From contig JACJXD010000002.1 in the NCBI GenBank assembly GCA_020636845.1, forward strand, positions 310,001-374,000: DNA of 64,000 nucleotides, given 5' to 3'. Shown here piece after piece: positions 1-8,045 of the stretch (position 1 is its first letter; every line of letters starts with the position of its first letter). The position numbers and the translations under genes were made by a program. This DNA is from Bacteroidales bacterium. GTDB lineage: Bacteria; Bacteroidota; Bacteroidia; Bacteroidales; Tenuifilaceae. The notes under the pieces were generated by a model. The model was not told the origin of the DNA and did not search any database. It was given only the letters and a program-made list of their open reading frames with translations.

Positions 1-2
1 TT

Positions 3-920
3 GGATCGAATTCGTTATTGAACGAGTACGAGTTGGTGTTGATAATTAACGAGGTGTTCGAACGGTTAAAAATACATACCGTACTAAAGTTGAATAACCG
101 CAAAATTTTAAGCGGAATTGCGGAAGTTATTGGCGAGTCCGATAAGTTAATCGATATAACTGTTGCCATCGATAAGATTGATAAAATAGGAATAGAGGCG
201 GTTAATAGCGAGTTGCGCGAGCGGGGTGTTGCCGAGCAAGCCGTTCAAAAACTTCAGCCCATTATTTCGATGACGGGAACCAATGCGGAAAAGTTGATAG
301 TTATTAAGGATGTACTAAAATCATCGGAAATTGGGATGAAGGGTGTTGCCGAATTGGAAGAGTTGTTTGGCTACATCGAAAGTGTTGGTGGATTATCAAC
401 AAAAGTTGAATTTGACCTTTCATTGGCGCGTGGGTTAAACTACTATACCGGTGCAATTTTCGAGGTTAAGGCTGTCGATGTACAAATAGGCAGTATTTGC
501 GGGGGTGGTCGTTACGACGACCTTGCCGGTATTTTTGGCTTGAAGAATTTGAGTGGCGTTGGCGTTTCCTTCGGAGCCGACCGCATTTACGACGTAATGC
601 TTCAGCAAGAGTTGTTCCCGGAAAGTTTGGCTGCTTCAACAAAAGTCATGTTTGTGAATTTTGGTGAAAAGGAAGCGGTTTATTGTTTAAAAGCATTGAA
701 TAGGTTACGAGCCGCAGGAATGAGTGCCGAACTGTACCCGGATAGTTCAAAAATGAAAAAGCAGTTGGATTACTGTAATAAAAGGAACATCCATTTTGCA
801 GTAATTGCAGGGGAGAATGAAATTAATGCAAACCAGTTGGCGGTAAAAAACATGGTAACCGGTCAGCAGGAGTTAATTTCGTACGATAATTTAACGGAGT
901 TTATTCAGCATAACATTTAA
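3..920 (+). CDS. hisS: histidyl-tRNA synthetase, C-terminal part (5' truncated by window)
   Basis: Charges tRNA-His with histidine in the cytoplasm. The reading frame is open from base 3, so the gene begins upstream of the window; about 305 of the usual 430-460 residues are present. Visible are the histidine-binding region with LNYYTGAIFEV and GGGRYDDL, class II motif 3 (GVGVSFGADRIYDV), and then the small anticodon-binding domain from about residue 210 to the end. The first codons read GSNSLLNEYEL, an internal HisRS segment, so no start codon inside the window is real. hutH follows 15 bases later on the same strand and is probably co-transcribed. Identification is firm. Confidence 0.96.
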   Translation, partial: GSNSLLNEYELVLIINEVFERLKIHTVLKLNNRKILSGIAEVIGESDKLIDITVAIDKIDKIGIEAVNSELRERGVAEQAVQKLQPIISMTGTNAEKLIVIKDVLKSSEIGMKGVAELEELFGYIESVGGLSTKVEFDLSLARGLNYYTGAIFEVKAVDVQIGSICGGGRYDDLAGIFGLKNLSGVGVSFGADRIYDVMLQQELFPESLAASTKVMFVNFGEKEAVYCLKALNRLRAAGMSAELYPDSSKMKKQLDYCNKRNIHFAVIAGENEINANQLAVKNMVTGQQELISYDNLTEFIQHNI

Positions 921-935
921 ATATCAAAATTTATT

Positions 936-2438
936 ATGGCTAAAAAGCATATAATTTCCCCTAAACCATTAGATTGGAATGTTTTAGAAGAGTTGATTTT
1001 AGAGCATCATCATTTGGAACTTTCGAATGAGTCGCGTGAATTAATTGCCAAATGTAGGGCTTACCTTGACAGTAAGATGGAAACGGAAGATAAGCCAATT
1101 TACGGAATTACAACGGGTTTCGGATCGCTTTGCAACAGGAGCATTTCGAGGGAAGAACTTTCCCAACTTCAAAAGAACCTGGTAATGTCTCATGCTTGTA
1201 GCACAGGCGAAGAGGTTGCACCGCAGATTGTAAGGTTAATGCTTTTGCTAAAAGCACATGCCTTGTCGTTAGGGAATTCGGGAGTTCAGGTTGAAACCGT
1301 TGAAAGAATTCTCGATTTCTACAATAACGATATTTTGCCGGTGGTTTACGACAGAGGTTCCTTGGGTGCTTCGGGCGATTTAGCTCCGCTTTCCAACCTG
1401 TTTCTGCCGTTAATAGGCTTGGGTGAAGTTAACTACAAAGGAAAACGTTGTGCTTCTGCCGAGGTATTGAACGAAATGGGATGGAAACCAATAGAACTTA
1501 AATCGAAGGAAGGGCTGGCATTGCTTAATGGCACGCAGTTTATGAGCGCACATGGTGTTTATGCCATGATCCGTGCATTCAGATTAGCAAAGTTGTCCGA
1601 TATAGTTGGGGCCATTTCGTTAGAGGCTTTCGATGGACGGATCGATCCGTTTCATCCTAATATCCAAAATGTTCGCCCTCATAAGGGACAAATTGAAACG
1701 GCTGGTAATATCAGAGCCATTTTGCGGGGTAGCGAGTTGATACAACGTACTAAAAAGCATGTTCAGGATCCATATTCGTTTAGGTGTATTCCTCAGGTTC
1801 ATGGGGCTTCGAAAGATGCTATTAATTACGTTTCGGGAGTGCTGTTAACCGAAATCAATTCGGTAACGGATAATCCTACCATTTGGCCCGATGAAGATTT
1901 AATTATTTCCGGAGGAAATTTCCATGGCGAACCGCTGGCTTTGGCATACGACTTTTTAGCAATCGCTCTTTCGGAATTGGGAAATATTTCGGAGAGGAGA
2001 GTTGCTCAGCTAATTTTAGGATTGCGTGGGTTACCGGAATTTTTAGTTGCCAAACCGGGCCTAAATTCAGGATTCATGATTCCTCAGTATGCTGCTGCTG
2101 CTATGGTTAGCCAGAATAAGCAGCTGTGTACCCCAGCCTCTGTCGATTCTATCGTTTCGTCCAATGGACAAGAGGATCATGTAAGCATGGGAGCCAATGC
2201 AGCAACTAAGCTGCTAAGAGTTGTGGACAACGTTGAGCGTATTTTGGCTATTGAGTTGTTTAATGCTTCACAGGCGTTGGAGTTTCGCCGTCCGGCCAAA
2301 TCATCTCCTTATATCGAAGAGTTTGTTGCAGAATACCGTAAGGTTGTAAAATTTGTTGAGGTTGATAAGGTTATGTACTCCGAAATTCAAAAGTCAGTTG
2401 ACTTCATTCGTAACTTTAAGTACAAGAAGATTAACTAG
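936..2438 (+). CDS. hutH: histidine ammonia-lyase
   Basis: Removes ammonia from histidine to give urocanate, the first step of histidine degradation. The 500-residue length is normal for the family. The Ala-Ser-Gly triad that cyclises into the MIO electrophile is at residues 145-147 within GASGDLAPLS. Other family signatures are the early YGITTGFG loop, SHACSTGEEV (the Ser-His pair fits histidine rather than tyrosine or phenylalanine lyases), LLNGTQ, QDPYSFRCIPQVHG, SGGNFHGEP and NGQEDHVSM. It starts with ATG 15 bases after hisS and ends before a strong terminator. No hutU, hutI or ftcD is nearby, so the rest of the pathway must be elsewhere if present. Confidence 0.93.
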   Translation: MAKKHIISPKPLDWNVLEELILEHHHLELSNESRELIAKCRAYLDSKMETEDKPIYGITTGFGSLCNRSISREELSQLQKNLVMSHACSTGEEVAPQIVRLMLLLKAHALSLGNSGVQVETVERILDFYNNDILPVVYDRGSLGASGDLAPLSNLFLPLIGLGEVNYKGKRCASAEVLNEMGWKPIELKSKEGLALLNGTQFMSAHGVYAMIRAFRLAKLSDIVGAISLEAFDGRIDPFHPNIQNVRPHKGQIETAGNIRAILRGSELIQRTKKHVQDPYSFRCIPQVHGASKDAINYVSGVLLTEINSVTDNPTIWPDEDLIISGGNFHGEPLALAYDFLAIALSELGNISERRVAQLILGLRGLPEFLVAKPGLNSGFMIPQYAAAAMVSQNKQLCTPASVDSIVSSNGQEDHVSMGANAATKLLRVVDNVERILAIELFNASQALEFRRPAKSSPYIEEFVAEYRKVVKFVEVDKVMYSEIQKSVDFIRNFKYKKIN

Positions 2439-2458
2439 AAGTTTTTGTTCAAAATAGT

Positions 2459-2491
2459 AACAGCCTGGTGTAAATAGCCAGGCTGTTTTTT
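2459..2491 (+). terminator. rho-independent terminator after hutH
   Basis: Perfect stem ACAGCCTGG / CCAGGCTGT with a nine-base loop, followed by a run of six T. It lies 20 bases after the hutH stop and ends the hisS-hutH unit. Confidence 0.92.
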
Positions 2492-2592
2492 ATCTATCTA
2501 AATCCTATTGATATTGAAAAATTGTTGGGGAGGAGCGCTTGATTTAACGGATTTACGATAACTTGGACAAGTTAACAGATAATTCAAGCTAA

Positions 2593-3000
2593 TTAATTTA
2601 TTTCAATTAGTTCAACAGGAATTTTAAAAACTAACTTCAAATCTTTGCTCCAATTCATCATATCTATGTCATCGGGTTCGTACAGACATTTAATGTGTAC
2701 ATCGGTTCCCTTTAAAAGTAATTCTTCTGCTTTTTTTAGAAAAGAAACCAGATGATGTTCCGAACATCCATTAATGTATGTCAAGTAGAGTTCTATATCT
2801 ATTTTTTGAGGTTTATAGTTGTTGGAGTAAACCTGAAGCCATCGAATTATTGGGGCAAAAAACGATTGGGGATCGCTTGGAATTAAATTGCCATGTAATG
2901 TTATTTTAGCTGTATCCTTAAAGCATTTTACCTCAGGAGTTTCCGAAGTCGCTGGTAAGTTTAAGTCTAAAAGATTAGTTGTCGAATTGTTAAAATTCAT
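2593..3000 (-). CDS. SiaC-family (DUF1987) regulatory protein lacking the phospho-acceptor threonine
   Basis: Single small alpha/beta domain resembling Pseudomonas SiaC, a STAS-like partner-switch protein that is phosphorylated on a threonine and then loses its partners. The family opening ETPEV and the segment up to PVELIEI align without gaps to the second copy at 34810. At the acceptor site the family NTSS motif reads NGCS (glycine at residue 78 from the ATG), so this copy cannot be phosphorylated there. ATG at 3000 is preferred over GTG at 3009 because a TAnnTTTG box sits at 3028-3035. It is a lone gene; no SiaA phosphatase or SiaB kinase adjoins it. Family assignment is good; the role is unknown. 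Confidence 0.75.
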   Translation of the reverse strand: MNFNNSTTNLLDLNLPATSETPEVKCFKDTAKITLHGNLIPSDPQSFFAPIIRWLQVYSNNYKPQKIDIELYLTYINGCSEHHLVSFLKKAEELLLKGTDVHIKCLYEPDDIDMMNWSKDLKLVFKIPVELIEIN

Positions 3001-3027
3001 CGTAAACACATTTTAAGAATGTGCTTT

Positions 3028-3035
3028 CAAAAGTA
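3028..3035 (-). promoter_or_regulatory. -7 promoter box (TACTTTTG) for SiaC-like gene
   Basis: On the minus strand this reads TACTTTTG, matching the Bacteroidota -7 consensus TAnnTTTG, 28 bases before the ATG at 3000. Confidence 0.5.
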
Positions 3036-3065
3036 AAAAAAAGTTAAAACGGAGTTGTGTAATAA

Positions 3066-3527
3066 TTACTTTTTTTGACGATTTTTTTCGTGTTCCTGAA
3101 TTTTATTAAGCAAGTATTTTTTGAATTCAGTGTTTGATTGGTAAAAGCGTATAACTTTTTTAGGAGGTAAAATCTCCTTTAACTTCGAGTTGAAATCTAC
3201 TAGCAAGTTGGCTTCTTTTCTGAAATTTAATACGTATTTATCGGCAATGCGTTTTAATTCAGTATTGCTTAATGAATCGAGAGATGAAACTTTTATATTG
3301 ATAAGGTCTTCACGCTCTTTGAGTATTTCGTTTTTTTCTTCCCAGTATTGGTCGTAAAGCGGCCAAAATTGTTTGGCTTCCTCTGATGTAAGGTTTAAAA
3401 TTCTGGTTATAAAGGTTACCTTTTCTTCCTTTAGGGCCTTTTCCCAGTTGACATTATCCTGTCCTGTAGCCCAAAATGCAAGAATGACAAGAATGCCCGT
3501 GATACTAACTTTGAGAAACCTCATCAT
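3066..3527 (-). CDS. small periplasmic helical protein of ECF-sigma module
   Basis: 153 residues with an N-terminal signal peptide (hydrophobic residues about 5-20, cleavage likely near ATGQ) and then an all-helical, charged body. The segment LNLTSEEAKQFWPLYDQYW resembles the helical hairpins of Spy/CpxP-like periplasmic proteins and many Bacteroidota sigma-operon partners. Its start overlaps the end of the anti-sigma-like gene by four bases, so it is translationally coupled as the third gene of the sigma-factor operon. It may act as the envelope-side sensor or chaperone of that module; this is inferred from position and shape, not from a recognised catalytic motif. Confidence 0.7.
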   Translation of the reverse strand: MMRFLKVSITGILVILAFWATGQDNVNWEKALKEEKVTFITRILNLTSEEAKQFWPLYDQYWEEKNEILKEREDLINIKVSSLDSLSNTELKRIADKYVLNFRKEANLLVDFNSKLKEILPPKKVIRFYQSNTEFKKYLLNKIQEHEKNRQKK

Positions 3528-3967
3528 GGTCTAACTTCTTTCTTCTCCTCGATGATCGATAAACAATTTCTGCTTCTACTGTAGTAAAATTCTTGCATTC
3601 TTTGTTGTACTCTTTTTAAACTGTCGGTTTTACGCTTGTTTTCGACAGCGTTGTATAAATCCTTATCGTCGAATTGAGAAATGCTACGACTTACAATTTC
3701 CACGTAGTTAGGATTACCTTGATTTATGCTCCTTTGCGAGATAGGTTTAGCAATGTAAAAGCCAAAGTATGCAAGAACAACCAAGAATGCAAATCCTGCT
3801 GCAAAAGAAAGTTGAGTTTTTAATGCTACCGGAATGAATCTCTTTTTAGTGCTATCTTTTGCAGCAATTCGATCTTGTATTTTTGCGTGTAAGTTATCAA
3901 AATACCCTTCGGGTACTGTATATGGCAACTTACGCCCATCTTCACTATTTAAAAAATTGTTTTTCAT
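3524..3967 (-). CDS. single-pass membrane protein, putative anti-sigma factor
   Basis: 147 residues: a cytoplasmic N-terminal part with YTVPEGYFDNL, a motif frequently seen at the start of Bacteroidota anti-sigma-like proteins, one transmembrane helix at about residues 52-73, and a periplasmic charged tail. It lies 63 bases downstream of the ECF sigma gene and overlaps the next gene by four bases. Position and topology suggest that it holds the sigma factor at the inner membrane until a signal arrives. There is no FecR domain or zinc-binding ZAS motif, so this is not a standard TonB-linked FecR-type anti-sigma factor. The function is inferred. Confidence 0.65.
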   Translation of the reverse strand: MKNNFLNSEDGRKLPYTVPEGYFDNLHAKIQDRIAAKDSTKKRFIPVALKTQLSFAAGFAFLVVLAYFGFYIAKPISQRSINQGNPNYVEIVSRSISQFDDKDLYNAVENKRKTDSLKRVQQRMQEFYYSRSRNCLSIIEEKKEVRP

Positions 3968-4030
3968 TTTGTAAATACTATCAAAAAGCTACTCTCTCTA
4001 TTTTTATAGATTTAAAAGTTTATACAAGGT

Positions 4031-4579
4031 TTAATCCTCTTCCAAAGAATCCTCAATTTTCTTAACGGCATGATGAAATGAGGCTTTAAGAGCACCAACA
4101 GAGGTCCCTAGTATTTCGGATATTTCCTCATATTTTAACTCTTCAAAATATTTCATGTTGAATACAAGCCTTTGTTTTTCGGGAAGTTTGAGTACTGCTT
4201 TTTGCAGTTTTATTTCCAGTTCGTTACCATCTATAAAAGGCTCGGATTCCAACGTGCGGGAAAGTTGCTGTTCTACATCAACCAGTGGCAGCAAGAATTT
4301 GGTGCGTTTTCTCTTTAAAAAGGTTAGCGCTTCGTTGGTTGCAATTCGATAAAGCCATGTGAAGAGTTGTGATTCTTCACGAAAACTTTCTAAGTTTCCC
4401 CATACCTTGATAAAGGTATTTTGAACAATATCGTCGGTATCGTCGTGGCTGATAACAATTTTACGTACATGCCAGTATAACCGCTCCTGATATTTTCTGA
4501 CAATTAAATTAAATGAGTAACTCCGTGTTTCGTTGGAACGAAACATTTCCAACAGTTCTTTGTCGGAGTAATCTTTCAT
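4031..4579 (-). CDS. ECF-type RNA polymerase sigma factor
   Basis: 182 residues with the two ECF domains. Region 2 contains HDDTDDIVQNTFIKVWGNL and FTWLYRIATNEALTFLKRK; region 4 contains LPEKQRLVFNMKYFEELKYE followed by a helix-turn-helix with EISEILGTSVGALKASFHHA. Region 1.1 and region 3 are absent, as expected for ECF factors. It is followed by an anti-sigma-like membrane gene and a periplasmic protein, the classic layout of an envelope-signal module. It begins only 20 bases after the transketolase C-subunit stop, so some of its transcription may come from the transketolase promoter. Confidence 0.93.
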   Translation of the reverse strand: MKDYSDKELLEMFRSNETRSYSFNLIVRKYQERLYWHVRKIVISHDDTDDIVQNTFIKVWGNLESFREESQLFTWLYRIATNEALTFLKRKRTKFLLPLVDVEQQLSRTLESEPFIDGNELEIKLQKAVLKLPEKQRLVFNMKYFEELKYEEISEILGTSVGALKASFHHAVKKIEDSLEED

Positions 4580-4599
4580 TTAATCTACATGAAAATTAG

Positions 4600-5550
4600 T
4601 TATTTACGTTTGATTACTTTTTGTGCAGCCTCTACAATGTTTGGAGTGTCAAGTCCGTACTTAACCATAAGCTCGTTGGGCTTTCCGCTTTCGCCAAAAA
4701 CATCGTTCACGCCTACCATTTCCATAGGAGAGGGGAGTTTTCGGCTAAGTATTTGAGCAACGCTGTCGCCAAGACCTCCGTTTAACATATGCTCCTCTGC
4801 TGTTACGACGCAGCGGGTTTTACTAACCGATTTTAGTATGGCCTCTTCGTCGATTGGCTTTATGGTATGGATGTTAATTACCTCTGCCGAGATACCTTTT
4901 TCGGCAAGAACATCGGCGGCTTCCAATGCTTTCCAAACTAAGTGCCCTGTTGCAATAATTGTTACATCGGAGCCTTCGGTTAACATGTTGGCTTTTCCAA
5001 TAACGAATTTCTGATCGGCTGGCGTAAAGTTAGGAACAGCCGGACGACCAAAACGCAGGTAAACAGGGCCAACATATTCTGCAATAGCAATAGTGGCTGC
5101 TTTAGTCTGGTTATAGTCGCATGGAACAATAACTGTCATGTTTGGGAGCATCTTCATCAGGCCGATGTCCTCAAGCATTTGGTGCGTAGCACCATCTTCG
5201 CCAAGGGTTAATCCGGCATGAGATGCGCAAATTTTTACGTTTTTGTTCGAGTAGGCTACGCTTTGTCTTATTTGGTCGTAAACCCTGCCTGTTGCAAAAG
5301 CAGCGAATGTACCTGCAAACGGAATTTTTCCGCCTATTGTTAATCCTGCGGAAAGTCCTATCATGTTTGCTTCGGCAATGCCTGTTTGAATGAATCTTTC
5401 GGGATTTTCTTTGATAAAATCTTCCATTTTAAGCGATCCTACCAAATCGGCACAAAGTGCCACCACATTGGGATTCGTTTTACCTAATTCGTGTAAACCA
5501 GCTCCAAAACCTGAGCGTGTGTCCTTATTTCCAGTCGATGTATATTTCAT
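4600..5550 (-). CDS. transketolase, C-terminal subunit (split enzyme)
   Basis: 316 residues comprising the pyrimidine-binding TPP domain and the C-terminal domain of transketolase. Key segments are TGIAEANMIGLSAGL (with the glutamate that activates thiamine), FATGRVYDQIRQSV, HAGLTLGEDGATHQ and PCDYNQT. With the N-terminal subunit at 6029-6874 it would form a heterotetramer moving two-carbon units in the non-oxidative pentose phosphate pathway. Split transketolases are common in anaerobes and Bacteroidota; similar pairs in some organisms act on other sugars, so the donor and acceptor are not certain. The methylglyoxal-synthase-like gene lies between the two halves. Confidence 0.9.
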   Translation of the reverse strand: MKYTSTGNKDTRSGFGAGLHELGKTNPNVVALCADLVGSLKMEDFIKENPERFIQTGIAEANMIGLSAGLTIGGKIPFAGTFAAFATGRVYDQIRQSVAYSNKNVKICASHAGLTLGEDGATHQMLEDIGLMKMLPNMTVIVPCDYNQTKAATIAIAEYVGPVYLRFGRPAVPNFTPADQKFVIGKANMLTEGSDVTIIATGHLVWKALEAADVLAEKGISAEVINIHTIKPIDEEAILKSVSKTRCVVTAEEHMLNGGLGDSVAQILSRKLPSPMEMVGVNDVFGESGKPNELMVKYGLDTPNIVEAAQKVIKRK

Positions 5551-5594
5551 TTTAAAAATACTGCTTAGTAAGTTTATATTGATGGAAGCAAAAT

Positions 5595-5993
5595 CTAAGC
5601 GTTACGCTGCCTCCGTTCTACGGATTCTTTACGAATTAGTCCAAGAATAACCAATTCGGCCGTAGCCTTATTAGTTGCAAGGGGTATGTTTTTAACGTTG
5701 CATGTCTCCAACAACCTACGAATGTCTTCGTGATGAGGTTGAACAACTTTATGGTCGCGAAGAAAAATAACAATGTCAACTTCACCTTTTTTTATCATTT
5801 CGGTTATTTCGATATAGCCTCCCGACACGCCTGGACTAAGATGACGGCATTTAATGCCTTGCTCTTCAAGAAATTCGGCCGTACGGCCAGTTGCCAACAG
5901 GTTTACTCCGGGTAACCAATCCTTGTGTTCTTTTAAAAACCTTGCTAACTCGGGTTTCTTTGCGTCGTGAGCAATGAGTGCAATGTTTTTCAT
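5595..5993 (-). CDS. methylglyoxal-synthase-like domain protein lacking the catalytic aspartate
   Basis: 132 residues with the full MGS fold: IALIAHDAKK at the N-terminus, the ATGRT phosphate loop, VDIVIFLRD, PHHEDI and NIPLATNKATAELVI. Methylglyoxal synthase converts dihydroxyacetone phosphate to methylglyoxal. Compared with E. coli MgsA, Asp91, His98 and Asp101 have counterparts at D80, H87 and D90, but GGDQQ, which carries the catalytic base Asp71, reads GGYIE here (Tyr60), and the ATGTT loop has an arginine (R37). A true synthase is therefore doubtful; a phosphate-sugar sensor like the MGS domain of CarB is an alternative. It sits between the transketolase halves with short gaps, so it belongs to that operon. 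Confidence 0.72.
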   Translation of the reverse strand: MKNIALIAHDAKKPELARFLKEHKDWLPGVNLLATGRTAEFLEEQGIKCRHLSPGVSGGYIEITEMIKKGEVDIVIFLRDHKVVQPHHEDIRRLLETCNVKNIPLATNKATAELVILGLIRKESVERRQRNA

Positions 5994-6028
5994 GATGTTT
6001 AGTATTAATTGTCCTTCTAAAAAATATA

Positions 6029-6874
6029 TTAAAAATCTCCAATTGTTTCCGGAAGTTGTGCCATTGCACGTTCAAATTCTTCCTCGTTCGGAGCTTTGCC
6101 ATGCCATTTGTGTGTTCCCATCATAAAATCGACACCCATTCCCATTTCGGTGTGCATCAAAATTACAATAGGTTTTCCTTTTCCGGTAAGCGATTTGGCT
6201 TTGTTTATTGTAGCCAGTAGTTCTTTCATGTTATTGCCGTTTGTTTCCAACACCTCCCAGCCAAATGTTGTCCATTTGCCTTTTAAATCGCCGAGAGTGT
6301 TGACTTGATCGACAGGTCCGTCGATTTGCTTGCCGTTGTAGTCAACGGTAGATATTAGGTTGTCAATTTTTTTTGCAGCGGCAAAAATTGCGGCTTCCCA
6401 TATTTGACCTTCTTGAAGTTCTCCGTCACCATGAAGGGAAAATACCAAGTGGTTGTCGCCATTTAGTTTTTTGGCCAAAGCAGCGCCACAAGCAACCGAT
6501 AATCCTTGTCCTAACGATCCCGATGCAATTCTGATACCCGGTAAATGTTCGGCTGGGGTGGGATGACCTTGTAGCCTTGAATTTATTAACCTGAAAGTAG
6601 ATAGTTCCTTAATGTCGAAATATCCTTTTCGGGCTAAAACGCTATACCATGCAGCCGAAAGGTGTCCGTTGGAGAGGAAAAATAAATCTTCTCCAATCCC
6701 ATCCATTGTGAAGTTTTTAGGGTCAATTTTTAACACATCAAAGTATAGTGCAGTGAAAAAATCGGCACAGCCAAGCGATCCGCCTGGGTGTCCACTCGAC
6801 GGCTTGTGAATCATGCGAATAACATCACGCCTAACCTGAGTGGCCATTTTTTTAAGAAATTCGATATCAGCCAT
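6029..6874 (-). CDS. transketolase, N-terminal subunit (split enzyme)
   Basis: 281 residues covering the PP (diphosphate-binding) domain of transketolase. It shows MIHKPSSGHPGGSLGCADFF near the start, the histidine-containing SNGHLSAAWYS, and the thiamine diphosphate/metal motif GDGELQEGQIWEAA leading to VDYNGKQIDG. Normal one-chain transketolases are about 650 residues; here the second half is the separate gene at 4600-5550. First gene of the operon, with a TAnnTTTG box 33 bases upstream of the start. Together with the MGS-like protein it forms a three-gene sugar-phosphate unit. Confidence 0.9.
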   Translation of the reverse strand: MADIEFLKKMATQVRRDVIRMIHKPSSGHPGGSLGCADFFTALYFDVLKIDPKNFTMDGIGEDLFFLSNGHLSAAWYSVLARKGYFDIKELSTFRLINSRLQGHPTPAEHLPGIRIASGSLGQGLSVACGAALAKKLNGDNHLVFSLHGDGELQEGQIWEAAIFAAAKKIDNLISTVDYNGKQIDGPVDQVNTLGDLKGKWTTFGWEVLETNGNNMKELLATINKAKSLTGKGKPIVILMHTEMGMGVDFMMGTHKWHGKAPNEEEFERAMAQLPETIGDF

Positions 6875-6906
6875 TTAATTGCTATTTTCAAAAATATTCC
6901 AATTTG

Positions 6907-6914
6907 CAAAGGTA
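6907..6914 (-). promoter_or_regulatory. -7 promoter box (TACCTTTG) for transketolase operon
   Basis: Minus-strand TACCTTTG fits TAnnTTTG and lies 33 bases upstream of the N-subunit start codon at 6874. Confidence 0.5.
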
Positions 6915-6973
6915 GCAATATAGTTTAAATCTGCTAACCAATAATTGCGATTGATGTTAAAGTAAGTTACGAG

Positions 6974-7789
6974 TTACACACTTACTCCGAAATCTCTAAG
7001 AGCGTTATTGAGCGATGTTTTACGGTCGGTCGATTGTTTGCGTTTCCCTATTATCAGCGCACAGGAAACCTGATAATCGCCTGCAGGGAAATTTTTTGTA
7101 TATGATCCCGGAATAACCACCGAACGCTCGGGAACAAGACCTTTGTATTGAACGGGTTCGCTACCCGAAACATCGATTATTTTTGTGGATTGGGTAATTA
7201 CAACGTTTGCTCCCAGTACCGCTTCACGGCATACTCTAACTCCTTCTACAACAATACATCGGGAACCGATAAAGCATCCATCCTCAATTATGACTGGAGC
7301 GGCCTGAACAGGTTCCAAAACGCCCCCAATACCGACGCCTCCGCTTAGGTGAACGCCTTTCCCTATTTGGGCGCAGGAGCCAACGGTTGCCCATGTATCC
7401 ACCATGGTACCTTCGTCAACATAAGCTCCGATGTTAACATACGAAGGCATCATTACAACACCTTTAGCCAGGTAACTTCCATATCGGGCAACAGCATGGG
7501 GTACAACGCGAACATTTAAGGTGGAATAGTTATGTTTTAGTGGAATTTTGTCATGAAACTCCATTGGACCTGCTTCCGATACCTCTAATTTTTGAATGGG
7601 AAAGTATAAAATTACAGCCTTTTTTATCCATTCGTTTACTTTCCATCCATTTTCGAATGGTTCGGCTACTCTTATCGTCCCGCTATTTAAATGTTCAATT
7701 ACCTGTAATATCGAATTCTTGTATTCCTGTTGGGAAAGAAGTTCCCTGTTTTCCCAAACCTCTTCAATTTTCTGTTGAATATCTTTCAT
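6974..7789 (-). CDS. dapD: tetrahydrodipicolinate N-succinyltransferase
   Basis: Transfers succinyl from succinyl-CoA to tetrahydrodipicolinate in the lysine/diaminopimelate pathway. The 271-residue length is typical of DapD. An N-terminal helical domain (about 1-100) precedes a left-handed beta-helix of hexapeptide repeats (about 105-235), seen in GAYVDEGTMVDTWATVGSCAQ, GKGVHLSGGVGIGGVLEP and EDGCFIGSRCIVVEGV. It is a monocistronic minus-strand gene with its own TAnnTTTG box. The other lysine-pathway gene in this window, asd, is 17 kb away. Confidence 0.95.
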   Translation of the reverse strand: MKDIQQKIEEVWENRELLSQQEYKNSILQVIEHLNSGTIRVAEPFENGWKVNEWIKKAVILYFPIQKLEVSEAGPMEFHDKIPLKHNYSTLNVRVVPHAVARYGSYLAKGVVMMPSYVNIGAYVDEGTMVDTWATVGSCAQIGKGVHLSGGVGIGGVLEPVQAAPVIIEDGCFIGSRCIVVEGVRVCREAVLGANVVITQSTKIIDVSGSEPVQYKGLVPERSVVIPGSYTKNFPAGDYQVSCALIIGKRKQSTDRKTSLNNALRDFGVSV

Positions 7790-7848
7790 TATATTAAGTC
7801 TTTTTCGTGAAATTAAACGAAGAACTATTTCTCATTTTAACGCATTAG

Positions 7849-7856
7849 CAAAGATA
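7849..7856 (-). promoter_or_regulatory. -7 promoter box (TATCTTTG) for dapD
   Basis: Minus-strand TATCTTTG matches TAnnTTTG, 60 bases upstream of the dapD start. Confidence 0.45.
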
Positions 7857-8015
7857 AAGAATAATATCTTTTTAGAATTCCCGGTTAGAGCGTCAGGAAA
7901 GAAAATTTGAGTTAAAATAATTAAGTATAATTTGAAAATTAGGTAATCATTCTATTTATGCGGTTAAAGTTGGTTAATAAGGAATTTTAGCCGATTGTGG
8001 TTTTGCAGCATTCCT

Positions 8016-8023
8016 TATATTTG
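8016..8023 (+). promoter_or_regulatory. -7 promoter box (TATATTTG)
   Basis: Exact TAnnTTTG match 23 bases before the TTG start at 8046. A possible -33 TTG is at about 7995. No ATG lies between the box and the signal-peptide codons, which supports the TTG start. Confidence 0.5.
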
Positions 8024-8045
8024 AAAAAATATAGTTTGTAAAGTT

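Noticed and set aside
1620..1802. Minus-strand frame inside hutH
   Set aside because: It is fully within a confident gene, has no family similarity, and is a shadow frame.
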